A stretch of DNA of 64,000 nt, from the NCBI GenBank assembly GCA_963920665.1, contig OY987267.1, positions 13,330,001 through 13,394,000 on the forward strand, read 5' to 3'. Shown here one piece after another: positions 37,913 through 49,373 of the stretch. The stretch's first letter is position 1. Every line of letters starts with the position of its first letter. This DNA is from Straminergon stramineum. Lineage: Eukaryota > Streptophyta > Bryopsida > Hypnales > Calliergonaceae. The translations under genes and the position numbers were made by a program. The notes beneath the pieces are model-generated. The model saw only the letters and a program-made list of their open reading frames with translations. It ran no database searches and was not told the origin of the DNA.

Positions 37913-40900
37913 ATGACAGCTATGGCGGTGTGTTTTTCGAAGCCGAATTCGGTGTTACTGAGAGAGACGGCTTTGTGTCCCCAAAATGGCATTGTCGTCA
38001 AGGGCGCTTCGTTGATGTTGTTGTCGTCGTCGTCGCGGAGAATGGAGGTGCGGGCGAGCATTGCGAAGGGAGCGAAGCTGGTGACTCTTGTTGGAAAAGG
38101 CGGAGCAGGCAAGACCACTGCTGCCGTTCTTGCAGCTCAGGTACCACCATGGATTCTCCCACAGTTGCAACCAGTGGTGTTGGAATTTGAATTGTAATTG
38201 GGGTCTAGAATCTTTGAATGCAAACGCATGCAGGATGAGTCCTTCCAAACCCTAAAACTTTGTGGATGGTCTTCACGCTCTCAACACGTGGTGTTGGAAT
38301 GTGAACTGCGATTGTCCTCTAGAATGCAATACCAATCATTTTAAACCCTGAATGGCCCAACAATCTCAAGAAAGGAGTTGGAACTTGAATTGCATTTGTG
38401 CTCTAGAATTTGTGAATAGAAATTCATGCAGAATCAATCATTCCAATCCCTAGAACTTTGTGGATGGTTTTTATGCTCTCAGTGAATGGTGTTGGAATCT
38501 GCAGTGAATTGCAATTGTGCTCTAGAATTGATGCAAAACCAACCACTCTAAGCTTGTCTAAACTTGTGTGGATGCTATTGAGACTATTTTATACAAGAGG
38601 GTAGTGATGAATGGAGGGAAGGCAATGTGGAGGGATGATGGTGGGAAATTGGTGGGGTTGAATTCACAGGGAGCACCATCATCGTCAAGGCTGGGAATTT
38701 CAGTGGGCAACAAGCCATAACGTCCACTGTGGTTGCTGCGTGTGCAGTACTACGCCAGCACTGGCTTGCGCACCTGTCTACTCGTCCAGTCGCAAGACCC
38801 CACAGCCGATGTCTTGCTAGGTCAAAAGCTGGGCACTGTTCCTGTTTCCTTCCGGAACGGTAACCTCACCGCCTTTCGACTGGAAACCACCAAGGTACTC
38901 ATCCCTGGGCAATTGATTTTGTATAGAGGAATGCCTGATGATGAGGGAATTGTCGAAATAAGACCCGAACTGCATTCTGCAGTTATTTCCAAGAGTATTT
39001 CGGTGCCCTAAAAATTGTGTCATTTGAAATGAAATTTTCAAATATTTTATGTGATCATAGCGGAGTAAAATTGTGTGTAGGCTTTTGCTCTTTTGCTATT
39101 GAATTGTCATAATTATTTCACGTTGTTTATGTTTGTGAGCTACATTTTCCAATTGTAGGCCTGTTTCTGGATTACTCACAACAGTGGGAACCTACCTTAC
39201 ATTAGGTGTTCATCTTTGAGTGATGAACGCAGATGATCCTTGAGCCTTTGGCGCAAATTAAGAGTGCAGATGCCCGGCAGAATTTCAGTCAAGGAGCACT
39301 AGATGAGGTACAACTCAGACTCAAACATGTTAGAGGATTGGGCTTGGATGGAATTCTCAGTAGACTCAAGGATATGGATCTGCTTAAGACCGTTAAACAA
39401 GGTTTTCAGTAAAATCAGACCGTTTCAGGCTCTTTCAGGCAACATTATAAACAGAATCCTCCCTATGATTCATGATTCATAAGGAGGTCTTCCTAATTTC
39501 AGGGTGATGCAAAGGGAAGAATCATGGTGAAGCTTCTGCATTTGACGTTATCATAAAGTTTTTGAAATAGTACAATGTTATTGAAACAGTCTTCTTAAGA
39601 AATTTTCGATGCTTTTGCTTTTGAATGATCTAGTTTTGGATCTCTAGCTATGGCATGCTGGATTCAGTGTTTGGTTTCTGGCTGTTGACATCCTCTGGGA
39701 TGCAGATAAAGGGGGAGGAGCTGAGTGTGCTGCCTGGCATGGATCCTATTTTGGCAATGGGGGCCATTGAGCGGCTTACAGGGTTCACCGGTGGACTATT
39801 TAAGGGGATGGGCAAGAAGGATGAGAAAGAGTATGATATCGTCGTGTATGACGGCTTGAGCAGTCACGAAATTTTTCGAATGTTTGGCTCAGCAGAGAGA
39901 GTTAGGTGGGCTTTCTTGTACCTAGTGTTTTTTGGGTCGAATGTAGAGGGTGAAGAATGTTTGTGAGGGAATTTTCCCAAGGCGCATAACCCTAAACCCC
40001 AAGAGGAATTCCTAAGAATAGATTCTTCATCAACATACAGACCGAGTGCAAACTAGCTTTCAAATTTAAATGGATTAAGGTTTTGTGAATTCCAGAAAAC
40101 AAGCTTCCTATTAGGAGGGCGAAGCCTGACGACGAGGGGTAATTTCTGGGATTCCCAACTAAAAGGTCAATCCTGGGTGAACAGAAGAGTAATTTGTACG
40201 AATATTCCATAATTCCTGGTTACGTGGAAAAATTTCTGAATTGATGCAAGAAACCCTCATTTGGCCACAGAATCCATCCCAAAAATGTCTTTGAAAATTG
40301 CTTGACAGTGCTTTCCGAACCCTAAACCCTAAACCCTAAGCTACAAATTGGTGTTTAATCGCACTAAGCATCCATCTGTTTGTAGGTGGTACGTGAGCCG
40401 GTTTCGAAGCATTGCCGAGAAGACAGACGTAGGGCGAGTGTCTCTGCCATCCGTTTTAAGGCTGATGGAAAGTGCGTTTCTCGATGAAAGCAAAGTAACC
40501 ACCAGGTCAACCAGTGAGATTTGGGAGGCAACTAACCGCATTCTCCTGGTATGCTATGCATTGCGATTGGCTTGTACTTTTCCTGGCATCAAATTCGTTT
40601 ACAGTAATCATAGTAATCATACAGAAGCTTCTGTATATATCATGGTGCTCTTCAGAGTTTCTCCCAAGTTTTATTCCAACTTTCCTCTTTTGATCACGAA
40701 ACAGACATGGAAGACTTCCTAGTAGCTTTGGGAAGGTTGTTGTGTGTAACGAAAGTGACTTCTTTTTACAAAGTTTTTTGCTATACATGGAATTTACCTT
40801 CTGTCCGCCCAAGTTTCCTCGTTAGGCATGAGAAACACATTGCTTATAGGATAACTCTATTAATTATGATGTTCACTTGCTGGATAACTTTGTAATTTAC

Positions 40901-42510
40901 CCTCTTTCCACCCAACTATCCTCATTAAGCATTAGAAACACATTGCTTATATGATAACTCTGTGATCCATGATTTCAAAAAGGTTTTAAATGGTCTAATT
41001 TTTCGGAAACCATGTTGTTGCCTCTTTCTGATGCAGAGAGTGGTGGAAACATTTCAAGACCCTCAGCGATTCTCATGCTTCTTAGTGACAAATCCAGCGA
41101 ACGCAATATCAGTGGACACAGCATTGCGCTACTGGGGATGTGCCACCCAAGCTGGAATTTATGTAGCGGGCGCTTTGTTTCCATTTTCCTCTCCAGAGGC
41201 CAGTCCTCCAGACGCTACGTTTGCAAGTAAATTCGTTCCTCTAAGTGTGGCGGGACTGCCCTACCTGACGTTCGCCTCGCCGCCAAATTGGGATGAGGCT
41301 CTAGGACGATTGAGCAAGGAAGCTGAAGGTGTCATGAACGGGACAAGCGTAGCTGGACCCATTCCTGCACCTGTCACTTTTGATCAAGCTGCCAGGACGG
41401 TTACTCTCTTTCTCCCTGGCTTCCAAAAAGCAGACATAAAACTATCACAGGTACTCATTCGCTTCCTTTATTTTGTGCAGTGTAATGTTGACCATCAGTA
41501 TGATCAGTTCACCCTGACCTTTTAAATCTGATTCTCCAGGATTTCAAAATAATAACTATGACGTACTTTGAATGTTTGATAAGTGCGCTAGAGTCGATGA
41601 TCGTATTACAAGTGTGCACGATATTCCGTGGTGGCGACTTCACCTTTGTTACCAGTGATAAAGAGACTTCAGTGTTATCTTTAACTCTTTTCAAATTTGA
41701 TTCCTCGTTTGTAGAGAACAATGGTAGAGTGATCAGTTGTTATTACTTCACACTTTGACCAGAACATTCCAGAGCAATGTTGATCGTCCACCCGGTTTGG
41801 TTTGGTTTTTGTGACACAAATGAAAAAAATTCAATCGCCCGCCCGTTTCATTGCTGGAACAACAATTGCTCACAAAACTTGGATGAGTATCAACGCTTTT
41901 ATTTGTATATGACTATTGATGTAAGAGGATTTCTGCCAAAAATATGTTAGAGAATTGGAGTGTCTTGAACCTTGGTTCTTCCCTGAATTAGCAGTTGGTC
42001 TTAAGGTTTCTGCAGGTCCTTTCCAGAATGTTGTGGACTTACTCTTCCTCAAATTAGTGGTTGGGATAAGGGCGTTTACAACTCCTTTTAAGAATGTTGT
42101 GGATTTCATAGAACCCGATTCAAGTTACCTTACGAGTAAACGACTAGACAATCCTAAAAGATGCCTGTCCCATTGTAATTAGAATGGTCTGTTTCTGTCG
42201 ATTTGGATTGTTCATGTAACTTCCTGGTTTCTGATTTCTAAAATCTCCACCCTGTTCACAACTAATTCCCTTAATATTATCGCATCTGTATTGCCAACTC
42301 TTGCGATATTAGAGGTTGTGATAATGCAAATAACAAGGGAGTTTAAACTGGTTTGTGGGGCTTGGATGTCAGTTGCGGGGAGGATCAGAGCTGCTGGTGG
42401 AGGCGGGTGATCAACGTCGGAGTGTTGTACTGCCTGCTGCCATGCGTGGAAAGGTGTCTGGAGCGAAGTTCCTGGAAAAAAGTTTAGTGGTGACAATCAA
42501 GGCTGCTTGA
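37913..42510 (+). CDS. GET3D: GET3D-type P-loop ATPase, plastid-targeted ArsA/GET3 family (At1g26090-like)
   Basis: Seven exons (37913-38140, 38748-38894, 39233-39307, 39706-39905, 40386-40548, 41037-41450, 42373-42510) join in frame to 454 residues, about the length of Arabidopsis At1g26090. Residues 1-50 are Ser/Arg-rich with few acidic residues, as in a chloroplast transit peptide. Then come the deviant P-loop GKGGAGKTT (61-69), [12 protein letters not shown] (ADP-binding Asp region), LPGMDPI (159-165), and YDIVVYDG (193-200), which replaces the DTAPTGH switch of cytosolic GET3. Residues 383-453 form a short beta-rich tail ([22 protein letters not shown]), the alpha-crystallin-like domain that marks the GET3D branch shared with cyanobacteria. 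The Cys pair of tail-anchor GET3 proteins is not seen. Family knowledge: a dimeric plastid ATPase whose client is unsettled. ATG 37922 is an alternative start. Confidence 0.96.
38179..38545 (+). repeat. Four-unit tandem repeat in GET3D intron 1
   Basis: Units start with GTTGGAA at 38179, 38293, 38377 and 38491. Each continues with a TGAATTG-like block and a CTCTAGAAT-type block about 25 bases later; several also hold CTTTGTGGATGG. The unit length varies (about 114, 84 and 114). Confidence 0.8.
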
Positions 42511-42844
42511 GATCTGGACGCATTTGAAATTACTCCAATGGGTTACCCATCATTTCTCAGGGAACCCTCCTGTTAGACTTTGAGTACGTTCATTTCGCAG
42601 GCACGCTGATTGATTTTCGTAGAACAAGAGTTGTTGGTTCATTACCGAATTAGGAATTGGTAGCGTGTAATTTTATCAACAAGAAGCACATTCTTTCCTG
42701 TTTTTTTTGTTGTATGTACCTCTTCATATTTACCCCTTTTGATTTTGGATTTATTGATGAATTGTAGTTGCATTGCAGTACAGTACAATGGCACACTGAA
42801 TGTTCTAATCGCAAAAGCGAAGGAGATAATCAGGAACTTGTTGG
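42511..42844. other. 3' flank of the GET3D-like gene
   Basis: No coding exon. Presumably 3' UTR and terminator; no distinctive polyadenylation signal is singled out. Confidence 0.4.
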
Positions 42845-43010
42845 ATGTTTTACAGTATTATCGGTACTCGAACTGTACAAATTGCAGTGTGTCCACCCTC
42901 CAGCTCACACTAACTGGACCAGTTTGCAGACACTTTGATCGTGTCAAGTAATGTTCCATGTCAGTTGAGGTGGTTAAATTTCAACCAGGTCATGTATGAG
43001 GGAGAAGATG
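42845..43010 (+). repeat. Dispersed duplicate, inverted relative to 47966-48078
   Basis: CTGTACAAATTGCAGTGT, CCACCCTCCAGCTCAC, CTAACTGGACCAG and TTGCAGACACTT follow in this order. The same blocks are found in reverse complement at 47966-48078. In both places homology continues to a TTAA followed by CCTGTAAGGACA. Origin unknown. Confidence 0.75.
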
Positions 43011-43234
43011 TTAATCCTGTAAGGACAGGCTGGTCACTCTGCAAATCATCCTTTTTGGTACAATGTGAGTCATTACTCATTAAAAAAAACAGTCATTGGA
43101 GTTCAAACTGTTGTGCAAGACCTCCCCTTTTTGCACAAAATTCCAAGGCTGAGTATATACACTTTTGTCTTACATAGAAGGATTCTTTGTCATCCATTGT
43201 ACTACTAAGGTCCACAATGTCTTTATAAGGTTAA
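43011..43234 (+). mobile_element. TTAA-flanked element, family D, copy D3
   Basis: Bounded by TTAATCCTGTAAGG and CTTTATAAGGTTAA, 224 bp, exactly the length of D2. Core blocks CAGTCATTGGAGTTCAAACT, GACCTCCCCTTTTTGCAC and CTTTGTCATCCATTG are kept in order. Confidence 0.78.
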
Positions 43235-43354
43235 AGTTGTTGGGGACTTGATCCCTTCCCCTATATTGAGTTATTGGAAGCACAAATTTAAATTTAGACA
43301 TAGGACAAAGAAAATAATCCACTTCAAAAGCTATCTAAAAGACAAAATATACAA

Positions 43355-43452
43355 TGGTCTTGGCAAATTATAGTTACTAATATACATTTCACTCCAAATT
43401 GCACCCAATATGGAGTGAAATGTGCATTGGTATATGTGATTCACCAAGACCA
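43355..43452. repeat. 98-base imperfect hairpin
   Basis: The arms TGGTCTTGGCAAATTATAG... and ...GATTCACCAAGACCA pair over about 42 bases with about ten mismatches. The last 14 bases near the loop pair perfectly (CATTTCACTCCA with TGGAGTGAAATG). The loop is about 14 bases. It could be a tiny MITE or a microRNA-type precursor; the sequence alone cannot decide. Confidence 0.7.
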
Positions 43453-43496
43453 ACGCCATAAATTTAAATGGATTGAAAATAATTATTGAAAGGCAC

Positions 43497-43745
43497 TTGG
43501 AGCCTTGGTTTAGTGACTTTGGCCTTGGCACACCTGTGAAGTGGTCATGAGTTCAAACCCATAGTGCTTACCATCATTGGTAGTCCACCTCAGTATGGTG
43601 GGGTCAAATGACCTTGTTGTCATATGATTCTTTATAGGGTCAACCTCCTAACACAGGCATCAAGGATGGAATTCACCATCTAAGTCCATGAGATTTAGAT
43701 AGTTGAATCATTGTAAATAGACACTTCATTCATGCCAATCTTTGA
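43497..43745 (+). mobile_element. Candidate tRNA-derived SINE
   Basis: A box A-like TAGTGACTTTGG (43511-43522) and a box B-like GAGTTCAAACCC (43549-43560) are spaced as in a tRNA, inside TTGGCACACCTGTGAAGTGG..., a pattern common to tRNA-derived SINEs in plants. The body after box B is not tRNA-like. The 3' end is uncertain and no poly(A) tail or target duplication is clear. Confidence 0.5.
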
Positions 43746-44884
43746 AACAAGAGTTACCCTTCTTCTTCGTCTCCAATTTTTTTGCAATTAAAAGAGTTGT
43801 CTGCTCTGAATTTTTTTTAATTGATCCTTCTACCAAGAACCTCACCCTTTGCCATGATCCCTATTTCTGTACTTTACTCTACATTTATCTTCAAAGAACA
43901 TGGTATGCTGAATGATGTGTTTCTCAATCCAAGAGAGGGTAAAGCCAAAGCATGTATTGATCAACATTTTTTAGTGGCTAAAAATCACCAAAACTCACCC
44001 ATTGTCCATATACTTCGATTTTACTATAGAAATTAAAGGGGTAGAAATTGTATTTTTTTGCCTAATTTCACTATCCACTAATTATATTTATCCATTTGAC
44101 CTCTTGCCAAAACCTCACATTGCCATTGACTTAGATAAGCACTAGATTGTAATCGCCTATACTACTCTCATTGTAGCCACACATTCCAAACAAAATCGCT
44201 AAAACTTAAACATCTACTATGAAGATGGATATGTTGCCTCCTTGCTTTATTCATCAATATCTATGTATAGCCATAATTCACTAATGTTCATCTACTTAGT
44301 GAATTTCCTATCTCCCAAGGATGGGATAGAAATAGCCACCTCATCGAAAGTTCATCTAAAATTATAGCCACTACTTAGATAAAGCTAAATCACTAAAAAA
44401 AAGGCTAGTACTGATGGAATATCAAACGGGTTTTTTTCAAACTCAATTTTCCATCACCTAGAGCAACAAACATATTCAAAAGGATTTTTTTTTGTCCCCA
44501 CTCACAATACTCTATTAAAGTGTGTTAAGGGAGCCAATCCATTTCTAACCACTTATAGTAGTCTACTCTTAAAGCAACCATTTAAGGGGTGGTCGGCCTT
44601 TTTGATGGTACTTAGATGCACGAAATTATTTTTCCGTACTTTTCACTTGAAGATAATTTGATGTGAAATCTAACCCAAGTAGTTTCATATTTTTTGGAGC
44701 ATTTTTTAATTACATATGAATTTCTAAAGAATTTTGCCATAGGCACCTATTTCTTGATCGTGGGCCTTACAAAACCCACACATGTGTAATTTGAAAAAAG
44801 ATATGGCTTCACCCAAAACAAGCATTCATTTGGAGCATGCAAAAAGTAATAGACAAGGTTCCAAAATGTGACAATTTACTAAAC
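43746..44884. other. Gene-free AT-rich stretch
   Basis: No gene or bounded repeat recognised. Confidence 0.45.
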
Positions 44885-45065
44885 TTAACTCCTAAAGGGC
44901 CAAGGCCTATTTTTTGACAAAAATCACTTGAAATTGTTGTTTCTGCTACATTCATCCAAGGAAAAAACATTGAAATAAAAAATCTAATTGTAGGATCTTA
45001 TACTATACTTGTATGAGATCATTTGGTAAAAGATTTATGAAGTTTGACTATATAGATTGGAAGAT
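44885..45065 (-). mobile_element. TTAA-type family A fragment, copy A8 (reverse)
   Basis: Starts TTAACTCCTAAAGGGCCAAG followed by GCC and a T-rich block, then AAATTGTTGTTTCTGC, GATCTTATACTA and further bases of the family A right-end module in reverse. It breaks off near 45065. Confidence 0.68.
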
Positions 45066-47965
45066 ATGGACCCACCTTGGCTCTTATTCCATCCACTAGC
45101 AAAGTATAATGGAGGCAACCCATTTCCAACCACTTAATTGGTTACACCTATCTGGAGGGCAAGTTTTTTTGGAGGAAAATTTTCCACCGTGCAGAAATAG
45201 AGTTCAAAAGGCTTTTATGATTTTCCAAAATTTTATTGAGCAAAACATAATTACTATGAAATTTTTTAATGGAAGATTCCATTCCTCCCACTCTAGTTAT
45301 GTAGACCTCATGTTTCTCATAAGAGCTGGTTGCAAAATCCACCTAAGAATTTAGAGTATTGTAAAACAATCACAATGTGTTACAACTGCATGAGGAATTG
45401 TGCTAAAATTAATCACTGTCATCTCCTCCTATACAGAAAGAGGACAATCTATATTGCCAAAAGGGGGTGGTGATTAGGAATGGGTTGCCTCCCTTAAAGG
45501 AAAATTTGACAAATGTTAAAGCAATTTGACATCATTGACAAAACATTCAATGCTTAACACATCCATTTTACAACCTCCTAATGTCCAGTCCAGACCTTGG
45601 CTAGGGACGATTCGAAGAAGAGGGTTGGAATTAGAGCAGACTACTATAAGCAATTGAGCATATCCGGAGCCCAGGTATGTTGAGTGGAAAAAATTCCCCA
45701 TGTGAAAAACTAGTATTTAGGAGGATTCTATAATTTTTCACAATTTTATTTTCAAAGAAAAATTACCATTAATTTTTTCTAGGTGAAGATTCTATTCATA
45801 TAGGTCATCTTCTTTCTAACTAAGGGTTGGTTGCAAAATTGAGAATTATGTAGCCCAATCATAATGTGCCATTCTTGATCATTTACTCATCTTGTCCCTA
45901 CACAGAAATACACTTCTCAGTGGCGTTTTTAGTATTGTTGGAAATCTGTCTGCAAGGCGGGGTGTACGGGCTTTGTTTGGTGGCATTCCAACTCATGACA
46001 AAAAAGATATTGAATTTCAAAGTTTTTTTGAATTAAGAAATTACTTTTACTTAAATTTTGGTTGTCGCAATGGCACAAGGCACACTTAGTAGCACCTTAA
46101 AACATGACTAGAAGTTTATTAGAGCATCAATGTAAGTGTTTCATGTAAGTATTTTGATGTCTTCCATATAGTCAAATCTCAATAAAATTGCTCAACAAAA
46201 TTATGAAAATTGTAATGAAAGATATTGCATGGAGAATTTGGATTTTTTGCTACTCAAATCAAGGAATATATTATAAATTTTCAAAGGCAACACACTCTAT
46301 TTGCCTATAATCGATCACTAGTCTCTCTATGAAATAATACATTTGGTACCTTGAAACAAGAGAAAATGATGCATGAATATCGACAACCTTGAATAGACAC
46401 CTTGATCACCCACTTCATGCTATGCATAAGAATCTAGCAGTTTCAAATGCAAATTTGGTTTGTTATTTACTTATCGCTTCATAGTGCCACTATCATAAAG
46501 TAATGAGATGTTTTAGTTAAATGAGTTATGATAGTAATCACAAATTCTAGTTGAATATGTAAATGAAATTAAGTCAAGATTTATGTAAAGGTTCAAATGA
46601 CTTCAATAGATCTATTCATTCCAAACACCAAAACAAGAAATCAAGGCACTCTATGTAGTAATAGGTACATAAGACCTTACATAGTCTTGTGTCAAAATAT
46701 GTGCTCTTTCAAATTATCCAAAGAAAATGTCTCATAAGTACTTTTAACTTTTTGACATTGTCATTGACATGGTGGAAACCTTGATTTCTTTTTTGGTTTT
46801 TGGAGAAGTGCTAAAGTGGCAACATACAAGAAAATGATGTAGCCAAATATTTTAGTATTCATCTATATTTTGGATTTAGAACTATCTCTTCATCCACATA
46901 TTTGAATGATTTTCATTTAAAATTGGCAATTTTATCCAAATTGTTTTCAAAAATTGGAAAAACTTGGCATAATCATTCAATTTTTCTTCAAATTTTTCCT
47001 ATAGGCTTGCTGCTACCCAATTTTTTTGGGTGCTTCTAGGCATTTAAATCCCTAAAAAAACACCTTGGTGGAGACCGAAAAATGCTCGACATTGACAAGT
47101 GAAATTCTACTATCTATACGTGAGCAAACATAGATTCAAATTGTAAATGGGTTTGAAGAAAAATTTGAAACTTGGCATCATCATTGAATTTTTCTATCCA
47201 ATTTGAAGAAAAATTTCAAACTTGTGACAGAGATTCAAATTTTGAATCGATCAGGTGTGGTACATCCACATCTATTGATGAAGTTGAATTAAAAAGTTGC
47301 ACTTAATTATAAGGACTTACGCTATTATAACACTCAAAGTGATCACATGTAAGGTGACCACGCCGTGAATCAAGTTAGTAATCTACCTCCCTCATGTGAT
47401 TGAACATCGACTGTGAAAGAATTCGTAGAAGTGGAATTAAGTATCTAAAGTGGATACAGATTGAAACGCTCCAGATTTGGGGCTTGAATCACAGAAGATC
47501 ATTCAGTGGATTCAATTCAGCAGCAAGTATTGGCTTGCTAAGAGCATCGATCGCCACTGTGGCTCAGTATACCTTCACAGGACTACTCCATGCATGCTCC
47601 GGGCGATTCTCCCCGAACATTGATAAGGATGAAATTTCTTCTTCTAATGATTGCGGTAATGTGCGCAAGTTCTGCATGATTTTATGCTAGCTTTGGGTTT
47701 CCGCTTATAACTTTCAAGGTTCCCAACAAAACTAAACCACCGTATCGATCGGACCCACCCTAGCAATGGCAGTCATAGAGGCAATGCAAGGCCTGTGAGC
47801 TCCGAAATTCTCATGATCAGCACCTTCGTCACCGGCTTTCTCATGGAAGCTCCATATGAATGATACCTGTGAATGCTCTAGCGGCGACCCACTCTCTTGT
47901 TACAGGCCTTCAACCCTCGAGGTCCGCAATGTGGACAATTAGCATGAATGTCCTTACAGGGTTAA
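45066..47965. other. Gene-free stretch
   Basis: No supported gene. A segment at about 47003-47080 (TATAGGCTTGCTGC... to CCTAAAAAAACAC) is related to about 63022-63095. Around 47400-47690 the DNA is less AT-rich and one frame stays open for about 96 codons, but it has no ATG at its start and no recognisable family. Confidence 0.4.
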
Positions 47966-48078
47966 TAACTTGCATGTCCTCTCCCAAGTGTCTGCAAGTA
48001 CTGGTCCAGTTAGAATATAGTGAGCTGGAGGGTGGAGACGTACACTGCAATTTGTACAGCTTGAGTACCGAGAATTTT
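47966..48078 (-). repeat. Inverted partner of the 42845-43010 segment
   Basis: In reverse complement it carries GGTACTCAAGCTGTACAAAT, CTCCACCCTCCAGCTCAC, CTAACTGGACCAG and TTGCAGACACTT in the same order as the first copy, about 5 kb away. Confidence 0.75.
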
Positions 48079-48472
48079 CAAACTACCTGATCCATAAGAA
48101 ATGATGATGAATTGGAGTCTAGTATTCTCCTTTTGAGAGGGGAAATATAGTTTCCACTATCAATGGACTATCCTAGGAACCTTGGTATCAGGGATCTCAA
48201 GCAAATAATCCATTAACTGTTTATGCTGATCTTAGAAGTACTGTATATCAAAGCTCTTCTTCATGAAAACTAACTAATTGGATAGAAGTGTCTGCTTCCA
48301 TATACAGTACACACGTCTAAAGTTGAAATGAAACAATCGGATAAACTTTAAAAGGTAGAAAACTTACAAGATATACCCATAAAAGGGAAAAAACTTTTCC
48401 GACAGGGACAAAAATCACAGGTTTTGGAAGATACAATAATTGGATATCATTTCTCATGATATGTATATGGGC

Positions 48473-48625
48473 AATTTCATTAAAATGGCATATGCCATAT
48501 GCCATTTTTGACATACTTTGCGCCATTTTAATGGAATGCCGTGTAGTTTCTAACATATTCTGTGCCATTTTAATGGAATGTTGCACCATTTCATCATCAT
48601 ACCACCATTTTAATGAACTTGACCA
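48473..48625 (+). repeat. Short repeats of CCATTTTAATGGAATG
   Basis: The motif occurs at about 48522, 48562 and, shortened, 48603, with an inverted version at about 48478 (CATTAAAATGGCATATG). The segment can fold back on itself. Confidence 0.65.
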
Positions 48626-48793
48626 TGTATTCAATTTTTATTTTAGGGGTTAACCTTGTAATGCGATAGTAGCCAAAAATTGGTCAATGTATGACTTTCA
48701 AGATTACTAGAGAGATGAAGAGTGGACCTATTGGTCCATATACCAGAACTTTTTTGGCAAAATACCTTGGTGATAGGTCTTGTCCTTTTAGGG

Positions 48794-49373
48794 TTAACCC
48801 CTAAGTGCTCTGACGTCCATTTTTTAGACAATGAACACATAAAACTAGAGTTTCATCTTCCTACCTACTTGGATGATAGTTATTCTAATTTGTGAAGATA
48901 GGTTATCACGTTGTTATCCTATCTAATGGTTGGATTTGGTATTACTAGAGAACATATTTTTTTTAAATTACAGATGTGCAAATATGTCAAGTGGTCAAAT
49001 TGCATTGACTTTAGTTCAAAACTGGTTTTCCTAAAACAAGGTCATAGATTTGAAGAACACAAGAATTTCAAAAAATCTCCATGTGACGAGAACCTCATTT
49101 CAAATCCATTCCAACAAGTTTTACTCAAAAATGATAATATTTTGCTTGTAATCCAATTTTGAAGGAATTTTGGAATTTCTCTTTCAAAATTTATAAAAAA
49201 AAAAAAGATTGGTGATAGAATTGGTGAATCCAACTGTAGAGATGGAATCTACAACTCACTGTCTACAACTTTCATTTGTATATCAATTCCAAAATATGCT
49301 TCCAAATAGCACTTCATAATGATTTTTCTCAAATCGTCAATTCTGGAGATGAATCTGGACGTTTAGGGGTTAG
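48794..49373 (+). mobile_element. TTAA-type element with CCCCTAA ends, family E
   Basis: Left end TTAACCCCTAAGTGCTC, right end GGACGTTTAGGGG then TTAG (one change from TTAA). About 580 bp, non-coding. Directly to its left another CTTTTAGGGTTAA end abuts it, and TTTTAGGGGTTAA also occurs at 48650-48663, so ends are clustered here. Confidence 0.6.

Noticed and set aside
40316..40340. Telomere-like CCCTAAACCCTAAACCCTAA in GET3D intron 4
   Set aside because: Only about three units; too short to be more than a chance or minor telobox-like string.
47400..47690. Open frame of 96 codons
   Set aside because: Starts at TTG rather than ATG, no recognisable family, no splice-linked neighbours.
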